NCBI GenBank assembly: GCA_963782495.1
Contig: CAWAJU010000013.1
Location: 1-64,000, forward strand
DNA length: 64,000 nucleotides
Direction of reading: 5' to 3'
From: DASQBT01 sp963782495
GTDB lineage: Bacteria; Pseudomonadota; Gammaproteobacteria; Burkholderiales; Thiobacillaceae
This document shows positions 37,201 through 44,015 of this stretch, piece by piece. Every line of letters begins with the position of its first letter. The first letter of the stretch is position 1. The notes under the pieces were generated by a model, which was not told where the DNA came from, did not search any database, and worked only from the letters and a program-made list of their open reading frames with translations. A program made the translations under genes and the position numbers.

Positions 37201-39262
37201 GGACGCCAGCACCGAAACTCACATCACTCAGGCCATAAGCCGCACTGAACGTGTCCAGGTTATTGGCTACACTGCCATCCTGCACGGAACTGGAATCGAG
37301 GGCACTGCCGGCCAGGATGGACTGGGTGCCCAACACCAGCGTGCCGGGGCCGGGCAGAGAACTCGCCGCGCGTTGGTACGGGCCCACCGTCACGCCTCCC
37401 AGGAAGCTTCCGCCCAGGGCCATCTGTTGTGCATCGATAGCCAGCAGACCCGCGTTGCTGCCCTGTACGTAGCCTTGAACCGGTGTGCTCTGCGTAAGGA
37501 TGCCGTCGTACTGGAGATTGATCGGTGCCGTCTCGATGTTGTACTTGATTCCGTTGGAGATCAGCCAGGTGGTCGTCGCCATGCCGCTGGCGTAATCGTA
37601 GCCGCCCCCGGAGACGTCAACCCTAGACCCTGGCGCCGAGATGAATTCGCCGGTGTTGACGGTAATGGCGCCCCCGGCCGTCGCTTTCTCCAGCACCGTC
37701 TGCGGTGTGCCGCTGATCTTGGCCGCGATGTCGAAAAGCAGAGGGGAAGGAAGCCGGGCATCCACTGTCACCGTCTGGTTGATCAGGAATCCGCCCTTTT
37801 GCAAGGAGTCGTTGGCCAGGTCCAGGCTGCCCAGCTTGAAGCTAAGATAGCTATCCGAATATGGGAGGTCCACCCAATCCCCGGCGGCGCTGAGCACGCT
37901 GTCCGAGCCCAGATAAACACGGCCGGAGCCGGTAGGCCGCGTGCCGCCCCCGCCAGTCTGCAAATACTCTCCGCCGACCGTGATACGCCCTCCCGGCGCG
38001 ACGGCACTGCCCTCGTGATCAATGTTGTCTCCCACCAGCTTGATCACCGCTTGATAGCGGGGAATGCCGGCGTTGTTGTAGAGCGTATTGTCTGTGTAGG
38101 CGCTGCCCTCGGCCAGGGTGGTGCCGTCGTCTCGGGGCAAGGCTTGGGTGACGCTGCCCTTGCCGGTTGTCAGGGTCCCGTAGGTGGTATTAGCCCCGTC
38201 GTAGTTCTCCGCCATCAACCAGATGGAGCCGTTGACCGTGGCGGCGGTATTTGCCGACACGAGGCCGGACTGGTTGACGACCATGCCGGTCAGGGTGGTG
38301 TTACCGCGATCGGAATGGATCTCGCCGCCAATATTGGCCGCACTGTTCAGATTCTGTGCTGCGATCAACTGGCTCAGGTTCAGCGCGCCAGTCGGCGCCG
38401 CCGTGACCTTGACCAAAAGGCCCCGCATCGACAGGTCATTCGAGTTGTAGCTATTTACCGTGGGGTCGTTGTAGAGCTGCAGATAAACAGTAGCCCCGGC
38501 GGCGAGGATGACCTGGCCGTTGTTGGCGCTGATGACCCCATGGTTCTCCACTTGGGGCGCAAACAGCATGATGGCCCCGCCGGGCTCCACCGGCTGGCCG
38601 GTCGAAGAGTCGTTCACCACTTGGCCGCTGGGGCCGTCCACCTGCACGCTGCGGATGCTGCCATAGTTGACCACCTGACCCGCAGTATTCAGGAGCATGG
38701 TGGCCACCTGAGTCGGTATGCTGTTGCCCAGTGCATCCTTCTTGCCCACCAGGCTCGAGGTGATGCCGTTGTCGAAAGTGCCTTGGCTGATCTGAAGCGA
38801 CGAGGCGATGAGGGTATTGACATTCACCTGGGCGGAACCGTCGAACAGTATGCCGTTCTGGTTCACCAGGTAGACCTTGCCGTTGGCCGAGAGTGTGCCC
38901 TGGATGATGGATGGGTTGCTGCCGCCAATGTAGTTCATCGTCTCCGCCGATGAACTGGGCTGGTTGAAGCGCACCGCATTGCCCTGGCCGATGTCGAAGC
39001 TGTTCCAGTTGATGGTGGCCTGGGGCGTCGTCTGGTTGATCACCATCTGGTTGGGAGAGCTGTTGATGCTGGCGCTGCCGCCCACCACCACCCCGCCGGT
39101 GGGCAGCGCATTCAGGGGCGTCGCATGCTGGTTCTGGGCAGCCGGCGCCAGGGAGCCGCAGGCCGACAGTACCGCCAAAGTCAACAGCCGCAGCCTGAAC
39201 TGGGGCTGAGCAGATGCCCGCCCGGCAGGGCGACGATAGGGGGGCATTGCGCAGATCATCAT
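28274..39262 (-). CDS. Giant filamentous haemagglutinin-type TpsA exoprotein
   Basis: This 3662-residue two-partner-secretion exoprotein has an N-terminal leader (about 1-43) and a TPS secretion domain (about 50-300), which includes the NQNGILF motif at 134-140 in place of the usual NPNGI. The very long middle is a repetitive beta-helix of GLTLDA/GSVTVQAG-like units. The C-terminal part (about 3430-3580) matches the DUF3739 region of filamentous haemagglutinin outer-membrane proteins (PYGNIDVGLPAASS, FQGGDILLYTSGQGSTLDAG). The last 15 residues are charged with two cysteines. It starts 14 bases after tpsB, which exports it. It would form a long surface fibre for adhesion or biofilm structure. 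No toxin domain is recognised at the C-terminus. Confidence 0.95.
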   Translation of the reverse strand: MMICAMPPYRRPAGRASAQPQFRLRLLTLAVLSACGSLAPAAQNQHATPLNALPTGGVVVGGSASINSSPNQMVINQTTPQATINWNSFDIGQGNAVRFNQPSSSAETMNYIGGSNPSIIQGTLSANGKVYLVNQNGILFDGSAQVNVNTLIASSLQISQGTFDNGITSSLVGKKDALGNSIPTQVATMLLNTAGQVVNYGSIRSVQVDGPSGQVVNDSSTGQPVEPGGAIMLFAPQVENHGVISANNGQVILAAGATVYLQLYNDPTVNSYNSNDLSMRGLLVKVTAAPTGALNLSQLIAAQNLNSAANIGGEIHSDRGNTTLTGMVVNQSGLVSANTAATVNGSIWLMAENYDGANTTYGTLTTGKGSVTQALPRDDGTTLAEGSAYTDNTLYNNAGIPRYQAVIKLVGDNIDHEGSAVAPGGRITVGGEYLQTGGGGTRPTGSGRVYLGSDSVLSAAGDWVDLPYSDSYLSFKLGSLDLANDSLQKGGFLINQTVTVDARLPSPLLFDIAAKISGTPQTVLEKATAGGAITVNTGEFISAPGSRVDVSGGGYDYASGMATTTWLISNGIKYNIETAPINLQYDGILTQSTPVQGYVQGSNAGLLAIDAQQMALGGSFLGGVTVGPYQRAASSLPGPGTLVLGTQSILAGSALDSSSVQDGSVANNLDTFSAAYGLSDVSFGAGVQTRQQIADALGGVEADPLNASFPNTLKNNLLLPLDMFGGTSPSSAQSSVSQGFGNLIIRAGGDISLPQGVSLNLGANGSLLWFAPQIDLAGSITAQGGSLKFNNWYDNALFGATLLESHGLLSTAGGWINDSATVPIVAAPDVIDGGPVNIGGNSTLYTGSRIDVSGGAMLSASGKLSYGSGGSITLPTIALNGVFLQAYSGGKGGALTLDAGSTDILDVGGADPNALAPSFFTMGGFTQYNLLGSSQVNFEADIHPVADRRLANPSAMFSPTGTPFAQISTVQAGAPHYLRASASLSASTGPSAHSGGLLGTDETGITVSPGVTLATDPLGSISLSSKTLMDIEGSLNAPGGKISLSLDPGSSFFYDGATGSFNALTIGGQAVLSTAGVLLPSVGPAGLTTGQVLPGGAVTIRANKNDLNMAQGALIDVSGASHAVDIPFNKAYVHANVASEGGSIVITATENAYLDGIFKGQGGDVSVAGGRFKLDLLYNGQITNLSNQNAAPSDPISVAMDLVDGKGRQLQHELIISQSPSVLPHDGSQSDSSVIGNLVDGKDDFVAPLRADISADQLVNGVDQGGIRVGGGFDSVTLSSDNLIAFNVGLDNFAPRALLRLDAPELSVANGADVQIGSVGGHPVTGQLEWFNTPADFRLSTNLPTSLVDQYPLLYTVNGSGNKVPVSDLVVQVPVPTQTGTGQLTLAANQISLAGNVTANGTENLDLVSAGDLRFEGFPVNYLAPTSAADPLPLIANLQALSGQLTSAGNITLRAGQIYPASSVNYAVAAEAVSFGQLTASFASGNGAVINAVVNRTPVGGGQITLTGDGAPSLSPVLSAGGQLTLSADNIDQAGTIIAPLGTINLEGGKSVKLEPGSLTSVSAVRDNDGVATPLVIPYGATQSVGQSMWYGSIQTAVPPSKQVNISADKVTVADATSDAPAAIVDIQGGGDIAAMEFVPGIGGSRDVLAAPGTYAIIPGMAFPAADSYLDSLAPVKVSGNTGYNAVQLGAGSGLPAGHYALLPAYYALLPGAYLVQVQSGPAYANMIPGMTTTLPGGAVVVAGKLGFAGTGITQSTWSGFSIQSGADALTNSSHALGQYLVTGSSFFANDAAKNNLPAPSMPLDGGRVSIGATNSLSFLGSLLSQAGQDAGTSADGAIGQVDIYGSQFDIVGNGATAATGYASLQASDLSRMGASLMIGGKRTVTADGQSVDVVASDVIVDLNGGELKSPEMWLVATDKLSVTDGSNLAAGGTVVAHNGTLTINPDATGSQYGALLGLSAGQLSPVVRAGTLDTSSPHGNLTVAAGATLNAPGGSIAIDSTGIPQVAGLLNSDTVEIGARRIALGEAPQGSDALVVGPAQLAALGSDLNFVLHSYSSIDLYGAVDLGQAGTGSLTLDSAGLLGHDVGGSAASQLAAGQITLENLSDIALSPYGNVPGTGSLTLSADKLVLADSGSKGFTLAGFKTVNLDAGELALQGTGILTTAADLNIEAARIAAGGQQVKQQVLAYDANAQAWHPVTITQAASAPSLTDTPLPGGQLTIGGSSVDFGGNVALPSGRLTLAAHGPAASDGVILKLDTSIDLSAYQRTFAQGTANLTESAAAGRLSLSSESGSVTVQAGSSIELNGGSAGGDAGMLSIEAANGTVVLDGKLSAIASSGNQSGSASLDAANLANFSGLDQALHAGGFAQSLYLRGRSGDINVANGDTVAAHNVQLVADSGSVNVAGLIDASGQAGGGKVELDAGKDIQLTGGVLANGTGSSTGVDDAYSNGGNVGLYARNGQLEFDPGALIDVSAAAAGKSSGGEIVFSAPRTPGETNVQATLAGLVKVGGGSVNVIVGQAPQAGDVILEGFQDYQQAGLAGSPSTYAAITNTSAASSTTSNVYEDFNTFMNSATAMHDAALASLQSDVGSPSLPLAVRAGIELDGNNMTVDSAWDLTNPSAWLPSGADQAGGRLVLRDAGNLAVNARLGLPNDTALAPASGWSIQLAGGADASSADPLAVKASTSQGDVTIGNGVKLTTSTGDIHIAAGRDVNEGSATAIYTTGQAVTLPAFMAQKPLMWLAPSSGVNLVEGGDVTITAKRNVTGTNDYAALSDWLRRTSVSGLGGPPSGATKGFFAYLPAYWWVSRADNTKAGTKGIEGIATLGGGDIAIVAGDNISGLSVSSADSRSASTTATLAPLTVNGLVWNGIPSANAVYGGGDMRIDAGGDLLGGQYLISRGTAVLNAAGQIGGLGGVLDTKTAPDLWLMGWSDDPALQGAHVQVEALGSVTMGSVANPTIALSNGTSDGSSSTNGTAGYRGQASYFFSYATNDSATTQSIGGDLVLAGPSAGSDLANAHEVLPPRLSAVAFSGDVSSGSQTRFDASKSSVGTGDMYQYPDRNGQFVLVGGDAVHDLVLNTSDYLPSDLSTPANPYLVAADYYAMAAGAANASYYVFNSPTAASARMVTPSTPGGYRYAVVAETGSVSNAAFYLPQSSVVAAGQDIANVQLDLQNLGVSDASYVVAGRDLYYSNVLGNGTQWGLMPHIQVSGPGSLLVDAGRDISLGAVVTGSAVNATDATDLNNVTRIDAIGNTGNASLTADAATMTIMAGVNPGTLSQDRVNAFFDVLRSLGQIQDLSGQVGSGKLSSSNAIARANDVIGTANGAIDVLFAGPVPPGSSAVYETPIEAGGGAAANPLAAAYNGALAAANNLIATLFNDGQPHGGSITMYNAQIASATNPGGTGGTLDLLAPYGNIDVGLPAASSPRNIGIFTSSGGAINAYLSGDLNVNLSKVATFQGGDILLYTSGQGSTLDAGRGSRSARTTSLPRVVPVTDANGDYTGQLLLLPPLDVSGSGIRTVSYDPDGAGPLSAPAPGKVYLLAPTGTIDAGEAGVSSASGLVVAALVVKNAENFSATGPSIGVPSVSAVAPAAPSSGDTASSANNAVNSMTQASNAMAEGSATEDMKSFRPSFITAEVIGFGESGKESGDKECDNKRKDCKESP

Positions 39263-39276
39263 GACGTCATTGCAGT

Positions 39277-40983
39277 TCAGAAGTCCATGCGGGTGTCAAA
39301 GTGCACGCGCCGGTCGTGGGCCTGGGTGAAGGGCCGCGGCGGCGAAGTGCTGAGGTCGTTCAGGGGACCGTCCCTGAGTGCCTCGGCCAGATTCAGGTTG
39401 AGCGAGAAGGCGCGCCCTGCCTGCATGCTGAGCCCCAGCCCCGCCGAGTCGAGAATGTACAGCGCGTTCTCCTGCGGCAGAGGATCCTTCACCCGCAGGT
39501 AGGCACCATCGACGAACAGATAGGGCTGCACGTTCTTCACCCGCATCCAGCCGGCTGGGGCCCAGATCGGCGCCCGCAGTTCCAGGCTGGCGCGGATACC
39601 TTGATCGCCCGCCGCCTCGGCCTGCAGGTAGCCCCGCACGCTACCAACGCCGCCGGCGCTGAATTGTTCGTTGTTGATCAAGGGCTGGTTGGCCAGCTGT
39701 GATTCCGTGCTGACCATGAGGGACCAGCCGGCCGGCAGCTTCTGCACGCGCTGAGCGTTGAGCTTCAGGACGGCGAAGCTGTCATGGGCCAGATAGCGGC
39801 GCTGGCCGAAGGAAAGATCTCCCGAGCCCGGGCCGCGCGCGCCCAGTACTGCGCCCGCGCCCAGTTGCCAGTTGCCGCCTGCGTCCACCAGGCCCATACC
39901 GTAATTGGTATCCAGGGTCCAGTAACGCAAGGGTGTGTCAATACCGTTGGCGCTCTGCCGGGAATCCTTGAAGTCCAGGCCCAGGGTCAGCTGCTGGCTG
40001 ACACCGTCGCGGGGCCGCAAGGGCAGGATGTAGCGCGCGCCAACGATATCGTTGTTGCCGAACAGAAGCTGGTCGCCCACGTTGACCGCGGCCGACGTGA
40101 CGTTGCTCCTGGAATGCACGGCATACAGGGAAAGATAGCGGCTGTACCCGTCCAGGGGAATCAGATAGGAGGCGGACAGGGCGCTGGATTCGGACGGTTG
40201 CTCCGGGGCGGTCTGATATTGCAGGGAGAGGGACTGGGCGCGCTGGAACAGGTTGCCGTAGGTCACGCCGCCGGCGAGTCGCGTGGACGAGGTATTGGCG
40301 CTGTGGGCGTTGTTGAAGTCGACCCATGCAGACAGCGGCGGCGCGTCCTTCACCTTCAGTTCGATATCCGTTGTGCCCGGCGCGCGGCCCGCCTCCAGCA
40401 CGGGGGTCACGCGTACACCGGGCGCCCGGTTGACGGTCTCCAGATCGTGCTGTAGATCGTTGAAATTGGGCACCTGGCCCTCTGCGGTGGAGGGTGCCTC
40501 GGCGCGAATGCGCGACGGCAGGGTGTACTGGGCGCCGCTCACGCGGGTGCGCTCGATCACCCCCTCGGTCACTTTCAGGAGGACCACGCCCCTTTCCACC
40601 TTCTGTTCCGGCACGCTGACGTAGACCGTCAGATAGCCGGCGTCGTGGTAGGCGGCTTCCAGAGCCGCCCGGGCCTTGTCCACGTCGGCGATGCCCTTGC
40701 CCGGCCCGAGAAAGGGATAGACGGCCTCCTCGATGGCCTCACGCGGCAAGACCGAATTGCCCTCCACCCGGAATTCCAGCAGGTCCAGGGTCGGCTGGGC
40801 CTTGGCGGTCTGCTCGGGCACGGGCCGGCGGATCTGACCGGCTTCATCTGGCCCGGCCAGCGGCGCGCCATGAGCGGTCCATGCCCAGCCCAAAAGCGCG
40901 CCGCTCACCAGCCAGGCGCTTAGGCCCCTTAGCGTGGTCTTGATCTGTGGTTTCCGCATGTGGCTGTTGAAGGGCATGGGCAT
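39277..40983 (-). CDS. TpsB outer-membrane transporter (ShlB/FhaC/HecB family)
   Basis: This 568-residue Omp85-superfamily transporter exports the adjacent TpsA. It has a signal peptide (ending in TAHGAPL) and a periplasmic segment with two POTRA domains (about 60-215, beginning LLEFRVEGNSVLPREAI). A 16-strand barrel follows, with the conserved SVRGY motif of loop L6 and a C-terminal Phe (FDTRMDF). The ATG at 40983 is a compromise; 40959 also gives a signal peptide, and no good ribosome binding site distinguishes them. The gene ends 14 bases before tpsA. An intrinsic terminator upstream separates it from the PstS-like gene, so it likely has its own promoter. Confidence 0.94.
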   Translation of the reverse strand: MPMPFNSHMRKPQIKTTLRGLSAWLVSGALLGWAWTAHGAPLAGPDEAGQIRRPVPEQTAKAQPTLDLLEFRVEGNSVLPREAIEEAVYPFLGPGKGIADVDKARAALEAAYHDAGYLTVYVSVPEQKVERGVVLLKVTEGVIERTRVSGAQYTLPSRIRAEAPSTAEGQVPNFNDLQHDLETVNRAPGVRVTPVLEAGRAPGTTDIELKVKDAPPLSAWVDFNNAHSANTSSTRLAGGVTYGNLFQRAQSLSLQYQTAPEQPSESSALSASYLIPLDGYSRYLSLYAVHSRSNVTSAAVNVGDQLLFGNNDIVGARYILPLRPRDGVSQQLTLGLDFKDSRQSANGIDTPLRYWTLDTNYGMGLVDAGGNWQLGAGAVLGARGPGSGDLSFGQRRYLAHDSFAVLKLNAQRVQKLPAGWSLMVSTESQLANQPLINNEQFSAGGVGSVRGYLQAEAAGDQGIRASLELRAPIWAPAGWMRVKNVQPYLFVDGAYLRVKDPLPQENALYILDSAGLGLSMQAGRAFSLNLNLAEALRDGPLNDLSTSPPRPFTQAHDRRVHFDTRMDF

Positions 40984-41092
40984 GGAAAATCTGACAGAAT
41001 AAGTGGCCCCGGTTGTGGGTCCATGGCGGTTATGTGACGCAACAGACCCAAGCGCGATCGGCTGCGTTACAAAACCGTCCTGCATCTCAAAC

Positions 41093-41115
41093 AAAAACCT
41101 GCCCCGAAGGGCAGG
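41093..41115 (-). terminator. Strong intrinsic terminator between the PstS-like gene and tpsB
   Basis: On the minus strand CCTGCCC-TTCG-GGGCAGG (stem 41098-41115) is followed directly by five Ts (41097-41093). It is 57 bases after the stop at 41173 and 110 bases before the tpsB start, so it would end or attenuate transcription of the PstS-like gene before the secretion operon. Confidence 0.9.
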
Positions 41116-41172
41116 CGACAAGTCGTTTTGCGGGGTGGTCTTGCGCGGCCCCTGGGATCCGCCGACCGCCCC

Positions 41173-42771
41173 TTACTCGGGAAAGTTGGTGTAGGTGGGC
41201 TTCAGCAGCGCGGGCTGGCAGGAGTTTCCACCATGGGTGTAGAAGCCCCTCGGACTGCTCACTTCGCTCGCCTTCTTGGCGGCCGGCGTGCCGGTCAGCG
41301 CAGCGGTCGAGGCCAGGGCGGGCGACATGATGCCGACTTGTTCGTCACCGCCGGCCCACAGGGCGTTGGTGTTGAAGCCGGCGTTCAGGCTGCCCAGTAC
41401 TACGGCGCTGTTGAAGTTGGTAACCATGTTGGCCTCCACTTGCTGGGCGGGAACGTTGCCGCTCCAGCCTGTGGAAGACGGGTTGTAGTTCATGGTCGCC
41501 TCGACAAAGTTCTGGTACTTGCCAAGCGCAACGCTCCAGGTGGACGGCGCAATGCCATCGAGCTTGATGTGACGCTGGTATTTCTTGTTGTCGTCCGTTG
41601 TCAAGGTGTCTGAGCCGCCGCCGGCGCTAAAGACCTCGAACGTGTCGCTGCTGACGGCAGGAAACTCGATGGAGTTGATCGAGATCGCCCAACGGCCGTT
41701 GCGATCGTGGTTGGAGACGCAGGTCTCGACGTTGCCGGAGCCACTGCCTTCAAAGATGCGGACACCATTGTCGCTGTAGTCGGTCCCTTTGTTGCAGGCA
41801 TCAGCCTGGTCGTTGGCTTCGTAGTAGCCGCCTGGCACCGTGCCGCCGCCAACCGGGCTGGCCAGGGTGCCGCCGGTGGAAATGTCACCCGCAATGAAGG
41901 TCGTCATACCGGGGGCGCAGGGATCGTTCAGGAAGAACAGGCGGGCGTCGGTCATGGTGCCTGAAGAGAAGACCCGGCGAGCGACATAGACAGTGGTATC
42001 GCCGGAGCTGGGGCAAATATCGCCATTGGTCAAGCCGTCCGAGCCACCGCATAAGCCCATCTGGGTCCAGTCGGTGATCTTGCCGGTGAAGATGGAGGCA
42101 ATGGCCGACTTGGAGAGGGAGGGCATGCAGGCTTCCGTATCCCAGATTGCCCCATTGGTGTCGCAGCCGGTGGCCAGGGTGCCGTTGCGGACCTGGGCGG
42201 TCTGCAGGGCGCGGTACAGTCCAAGGGTGACCGGGGTGCCGAAGGTCACCACGTTCAACGGATCGGAATGCAGTACGCCCGAAGCGACAGCAGGCGTGGC
42301 GTTGGCAGCGATCAGGGTGCCGGGCTCCTCGTCGGACAGGCCGAAACTGGGCTTCACGTTGATGGTGGAGCAGCTGTCCACGGCCGAGCAGCTGAACGGA
42401 TCGAGGAATGCCAGTGTCGTGTCTGCAGCTTCGGGGCCGATGCCTTTGCCCGAACCGCCGTTGCTGTTCTTGACCACGGCCACGTAGGTTTTGCCGGTGA
42501 AGACGAGGGTCTTGGGCTTGCAGATGCTGGCGAAGTCGTTCTTGGCGCTGGCGTTCAGCTTGACCCGCAGGTAGTTGGCGGAGTCGCACAAGACGTTCTG
42601 GTTGTAGAGGTCCAGTTGGGTGTTGGTGGCGGAGGAGCCGGAGACATAGATCACGGCGGTGTTGCCCGCGTTGATGGTGCCGCCGGTGATGTCGCCGATG
42701 GTGATGGCGGCGGAGGCGGAGCCGGCGGCCAGGGCGGCGGCCACGGCCAGGGTCAGGATCTTGACTTTCAT
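41173..42771 (-). CDS. PstS-like periplasmic substrate-binding protein
   Basis: This 532-residue exported protein has a signal peptide at 1-21 (ASA). It contains the phosphate-binding-protein-like loop IASIFTGKITDWTQMG (about 225-240) and a VYVARRVFSSGT segment that resembles the SG/T anion-binding part of PstS. It is far longer than PstS (about 320 residues), with many cysteines (for example SCSAVDSC) that may form disulfides. There are no PstABC partners in the window, so high-affinity phosphate import through this gene alone is unlikely. It lies between a PEP-CTERM gene (101-base gap upstream) and a terminator before the TPS genes. A surface or matrix role is possible. Confidence 0.75.
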   Translation of the reverse strand: MKVKILTLAVAAALAAGSASAAITIGDITGGTINAGNTAVIYVSGSSATNTQLDLYNQNVLCDSANYLRVKLNASAKNDFASICKPKTLVFTGKTYVAVVKNSNGGSGKGIGPEAADTTLAFLDPFSCSAVDSCSTINVKPSFGLSDEEPGTLIAANATPAVASGVLHSDPLNVVTFGTPVTLGLYRALQTAQVRNGTLATGCDTNGAIWDTEACMPSLSKSAIASIFTGKITDWTQMGLCGGSDGLTNGDICPSSGDTTVYVARRVFSSGTMTDARLFFLNDPCAPGMTTFIAGDISTGGTLASPVGGGTVPGGYYEANDQADACNKGTDYSDNGVRIFEGSGSGNVETCVSNHDRNGRWAISINSIEFPAVSSDTFEVFSAGGGSDTLTTDDNKKYQRHIKLDGIAPSTWSVALGKYQNFVEATMNYNPSSTGWSGNVPAQQVEANMVTNFNSAVVLGSLNAGFNTNALWAGGDEQVGIMSPALASTAALTGTPAAKKASEVSSPRGFYTHGGNSCQPALLKPTYTNFPE

Positions 42772-42872
42772 GGAACTTCCTTTCTGTTAGCAAAAATTGG
42801 CGCAGGCCCGGCCGGGGGGTGGGCGCTATGCCCCGACCCCGGCGGGATGCAGCAGCACGATAGGGCTGTGAT

Positions 42873-43673
42873 TCAGGCGACGCGGCGGCGGACCACGAAT
42901 CCGATCAGGCCAAGGCCGGCCAGCATCATGGCGTAGGTGTCGGCCTCCGGCACGGGGGCATAGTTCAGAACGCCGGCGTCTGACAGCGTGAACATAAATC
43001 CATTGAAGCCGCTAACGATGCCGTTCGTGTTCCCGTTCACCACACCGCTGCCAGGCAACTTGTCCATGTAGAAGACCATGGAGTTGTCCAGGCCGGTGGT
43101 CCAGAAGCCCGCCTGGCCGCTCGTGATGCCGCCCATGTTGCCCCAGTTGCCGCCGGCCGCGTCGTTGAGGCTGTTGGCAACGTTCGAGCCGCAGGTGACG
43201 CAACTGGTGCCGTACTCGGTGAGCAGGTTGTTGGCCACGTGGCTGGCCGCGGTACCCATGTCGCTGCCATTGATGGCAGTGGGAAGGATCGAGAATGTGG
43301 ACAGCAAGTACTGGTTCTTGGCACCGGACCCGTTGCCCACGTCACCGAAGACGCCCCATTTGATGTTGGCGAAGTTGCCGATGGTGGAAACATAGTTGGT
43401 CCAGGCGCTGTCGTTGCTGAAATCCCAGGTCTGCGCGCTCGCGGTATCGAAGGTGCCGGCAAGCACGCCAGTATTGGGGCCGGTATTGCCCAGATCGAAT
43501 ATGGCGGTGTTTGTGGCGCCCGAGTTCAGGCCACGATCCTCGAACACATACAGGAACAGACTGGAAGAAGAGGTGGTGGCGTTAACACCGGCTGCGGGGC
43601 CTTGCAAGGCGTTGGCCGAGCCGGCAGTGGCCAATGCAACGGCGCCAGCCAGCAGTTTGCAATGCAGTTTCAT
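42873..43673 (-). CDS. PEP-CTERM protein with VPEAD variant motif
   Basis: This 266-residue protein starts with MKLHCKLLAGAVALATAGSA (signal peptide, cleavage near residue 22). The body is Ser/Thr/Asn/Gly-rich, with one CVTC pair and no recognised domain. It ends VPEADTYAMMLAGLGLIGFV with RRR, a PEP-CTERM tag in which the final Pro of PEP is Ala. GGAG lies six bases before the ATG at 43673. Two palindromic sites (43908-43925 and 43998-44015) are upstream, and a CTATAA at 43867-43862 is a possible -10. It may be co-transcribed with the PstS-like gene. Confidence 0.9.
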   Translation of the reverse strand: MKLHCKLLAGAVALATAGSANALQGPAAGVNATTSSSSLFLYVFEDRGLNSGATNTAIFDLGNTGPNTGVLAGTFDTASAQTWDFSNDSAWTNYVSTIGNFANIKWGVFGDVGNGSGAKNQYLLSTFSILPTAINGSDMGTAASHVANNLLTEYGTSCVTCGSNVANSLNDAAGGNWGNMGGITSGQAGFWTTGLDNSMVFYMDKLPGSGVVNGNTNGIVSGFNGFMFTLSDAGVLNYAPVPEADTYAMMLAGLGLIGFVVRRRVA

Positions 43674-44011
43674 TGTGTTCTCCAAGGTTTCAAAACTGAA
43701 AGAAGAAATACGGCTTGAATCTGCTCAGGTGGCCCGGCTGTCTCTACTCCCTTTCCCAACTCGTTCTCTTTCCGAATGAAAGATCCGTGGCTTTCCGGCC
43801 CCGCCTCGCGGCGGGTGTGGCTTTTTCCGAGATCCGCGCATGTTTCGCGAATGCCGTTACCTTATAGAAGTTCGGTTACACACCCTGATCCCGGATCGGG
43901 AAGATTCATGAGCCATTCAGCTCATCCGGCAGCGCGCATTCAGATGAACTTCGTCATCAATTGTGTTGGAAAGTCATGACAGGAATTCGATGCCGTGCTG
44001 AGCCGTTCGGC
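43674..44011 (-). other. Promoter region of the 42873-43673 PEP-CTERM gene
   Basis: The region between the epsA stop and the PEP-CTERM start holds the two palindromic sites listed separately. It also has a hairpin CCCGCC-TCGC-GGCGGG (43800-43815) that, on the plus strand, is followed by TGTGGCTTTTT like a terminator. No plus-strand gene precedes it, so it may instead be a leader structure on the minus-strand transcript or the end of an unseen small RNA. No open frame is supported. Confidence 0.5.
43908..43925. promoter_or_regulatory. Palindromic site A (candidate LuxR-type operator)
   Basis: ATGAGCCATTCAGCTCAT: arms ATGAGC / GCTCAT. It lies 235 bases before the PEP-CTERM start at 43673. Its centre is 52 bases from the CTATAA at 43867-43862 on the minus strand, which would place it near -60. 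Confidence 0.7.
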
Positions 44012-44015
44012 TCAC
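43998..44015. promoter_or_regulatory. Palindromic site B (candidate LuxR-type operator)
   Basis: CTGAGCCGTTCGGCTCAC: perfect 7-base arms TGAGCCG / CGGCTCA around TT. It overlaps the stop codon of epsA (44012-44014) and lies 82 bases from site A, upstream of the same PEP-CTERM gene. Confidence 0.7.

Noticed and set aside
36998..38953. A 651-residue plus-strand frame inside the tpsA region
   Set aside because: It is antisense to the TPS secretion domain and beta-helix; composition is Arg/His/Gln-rich shadow.
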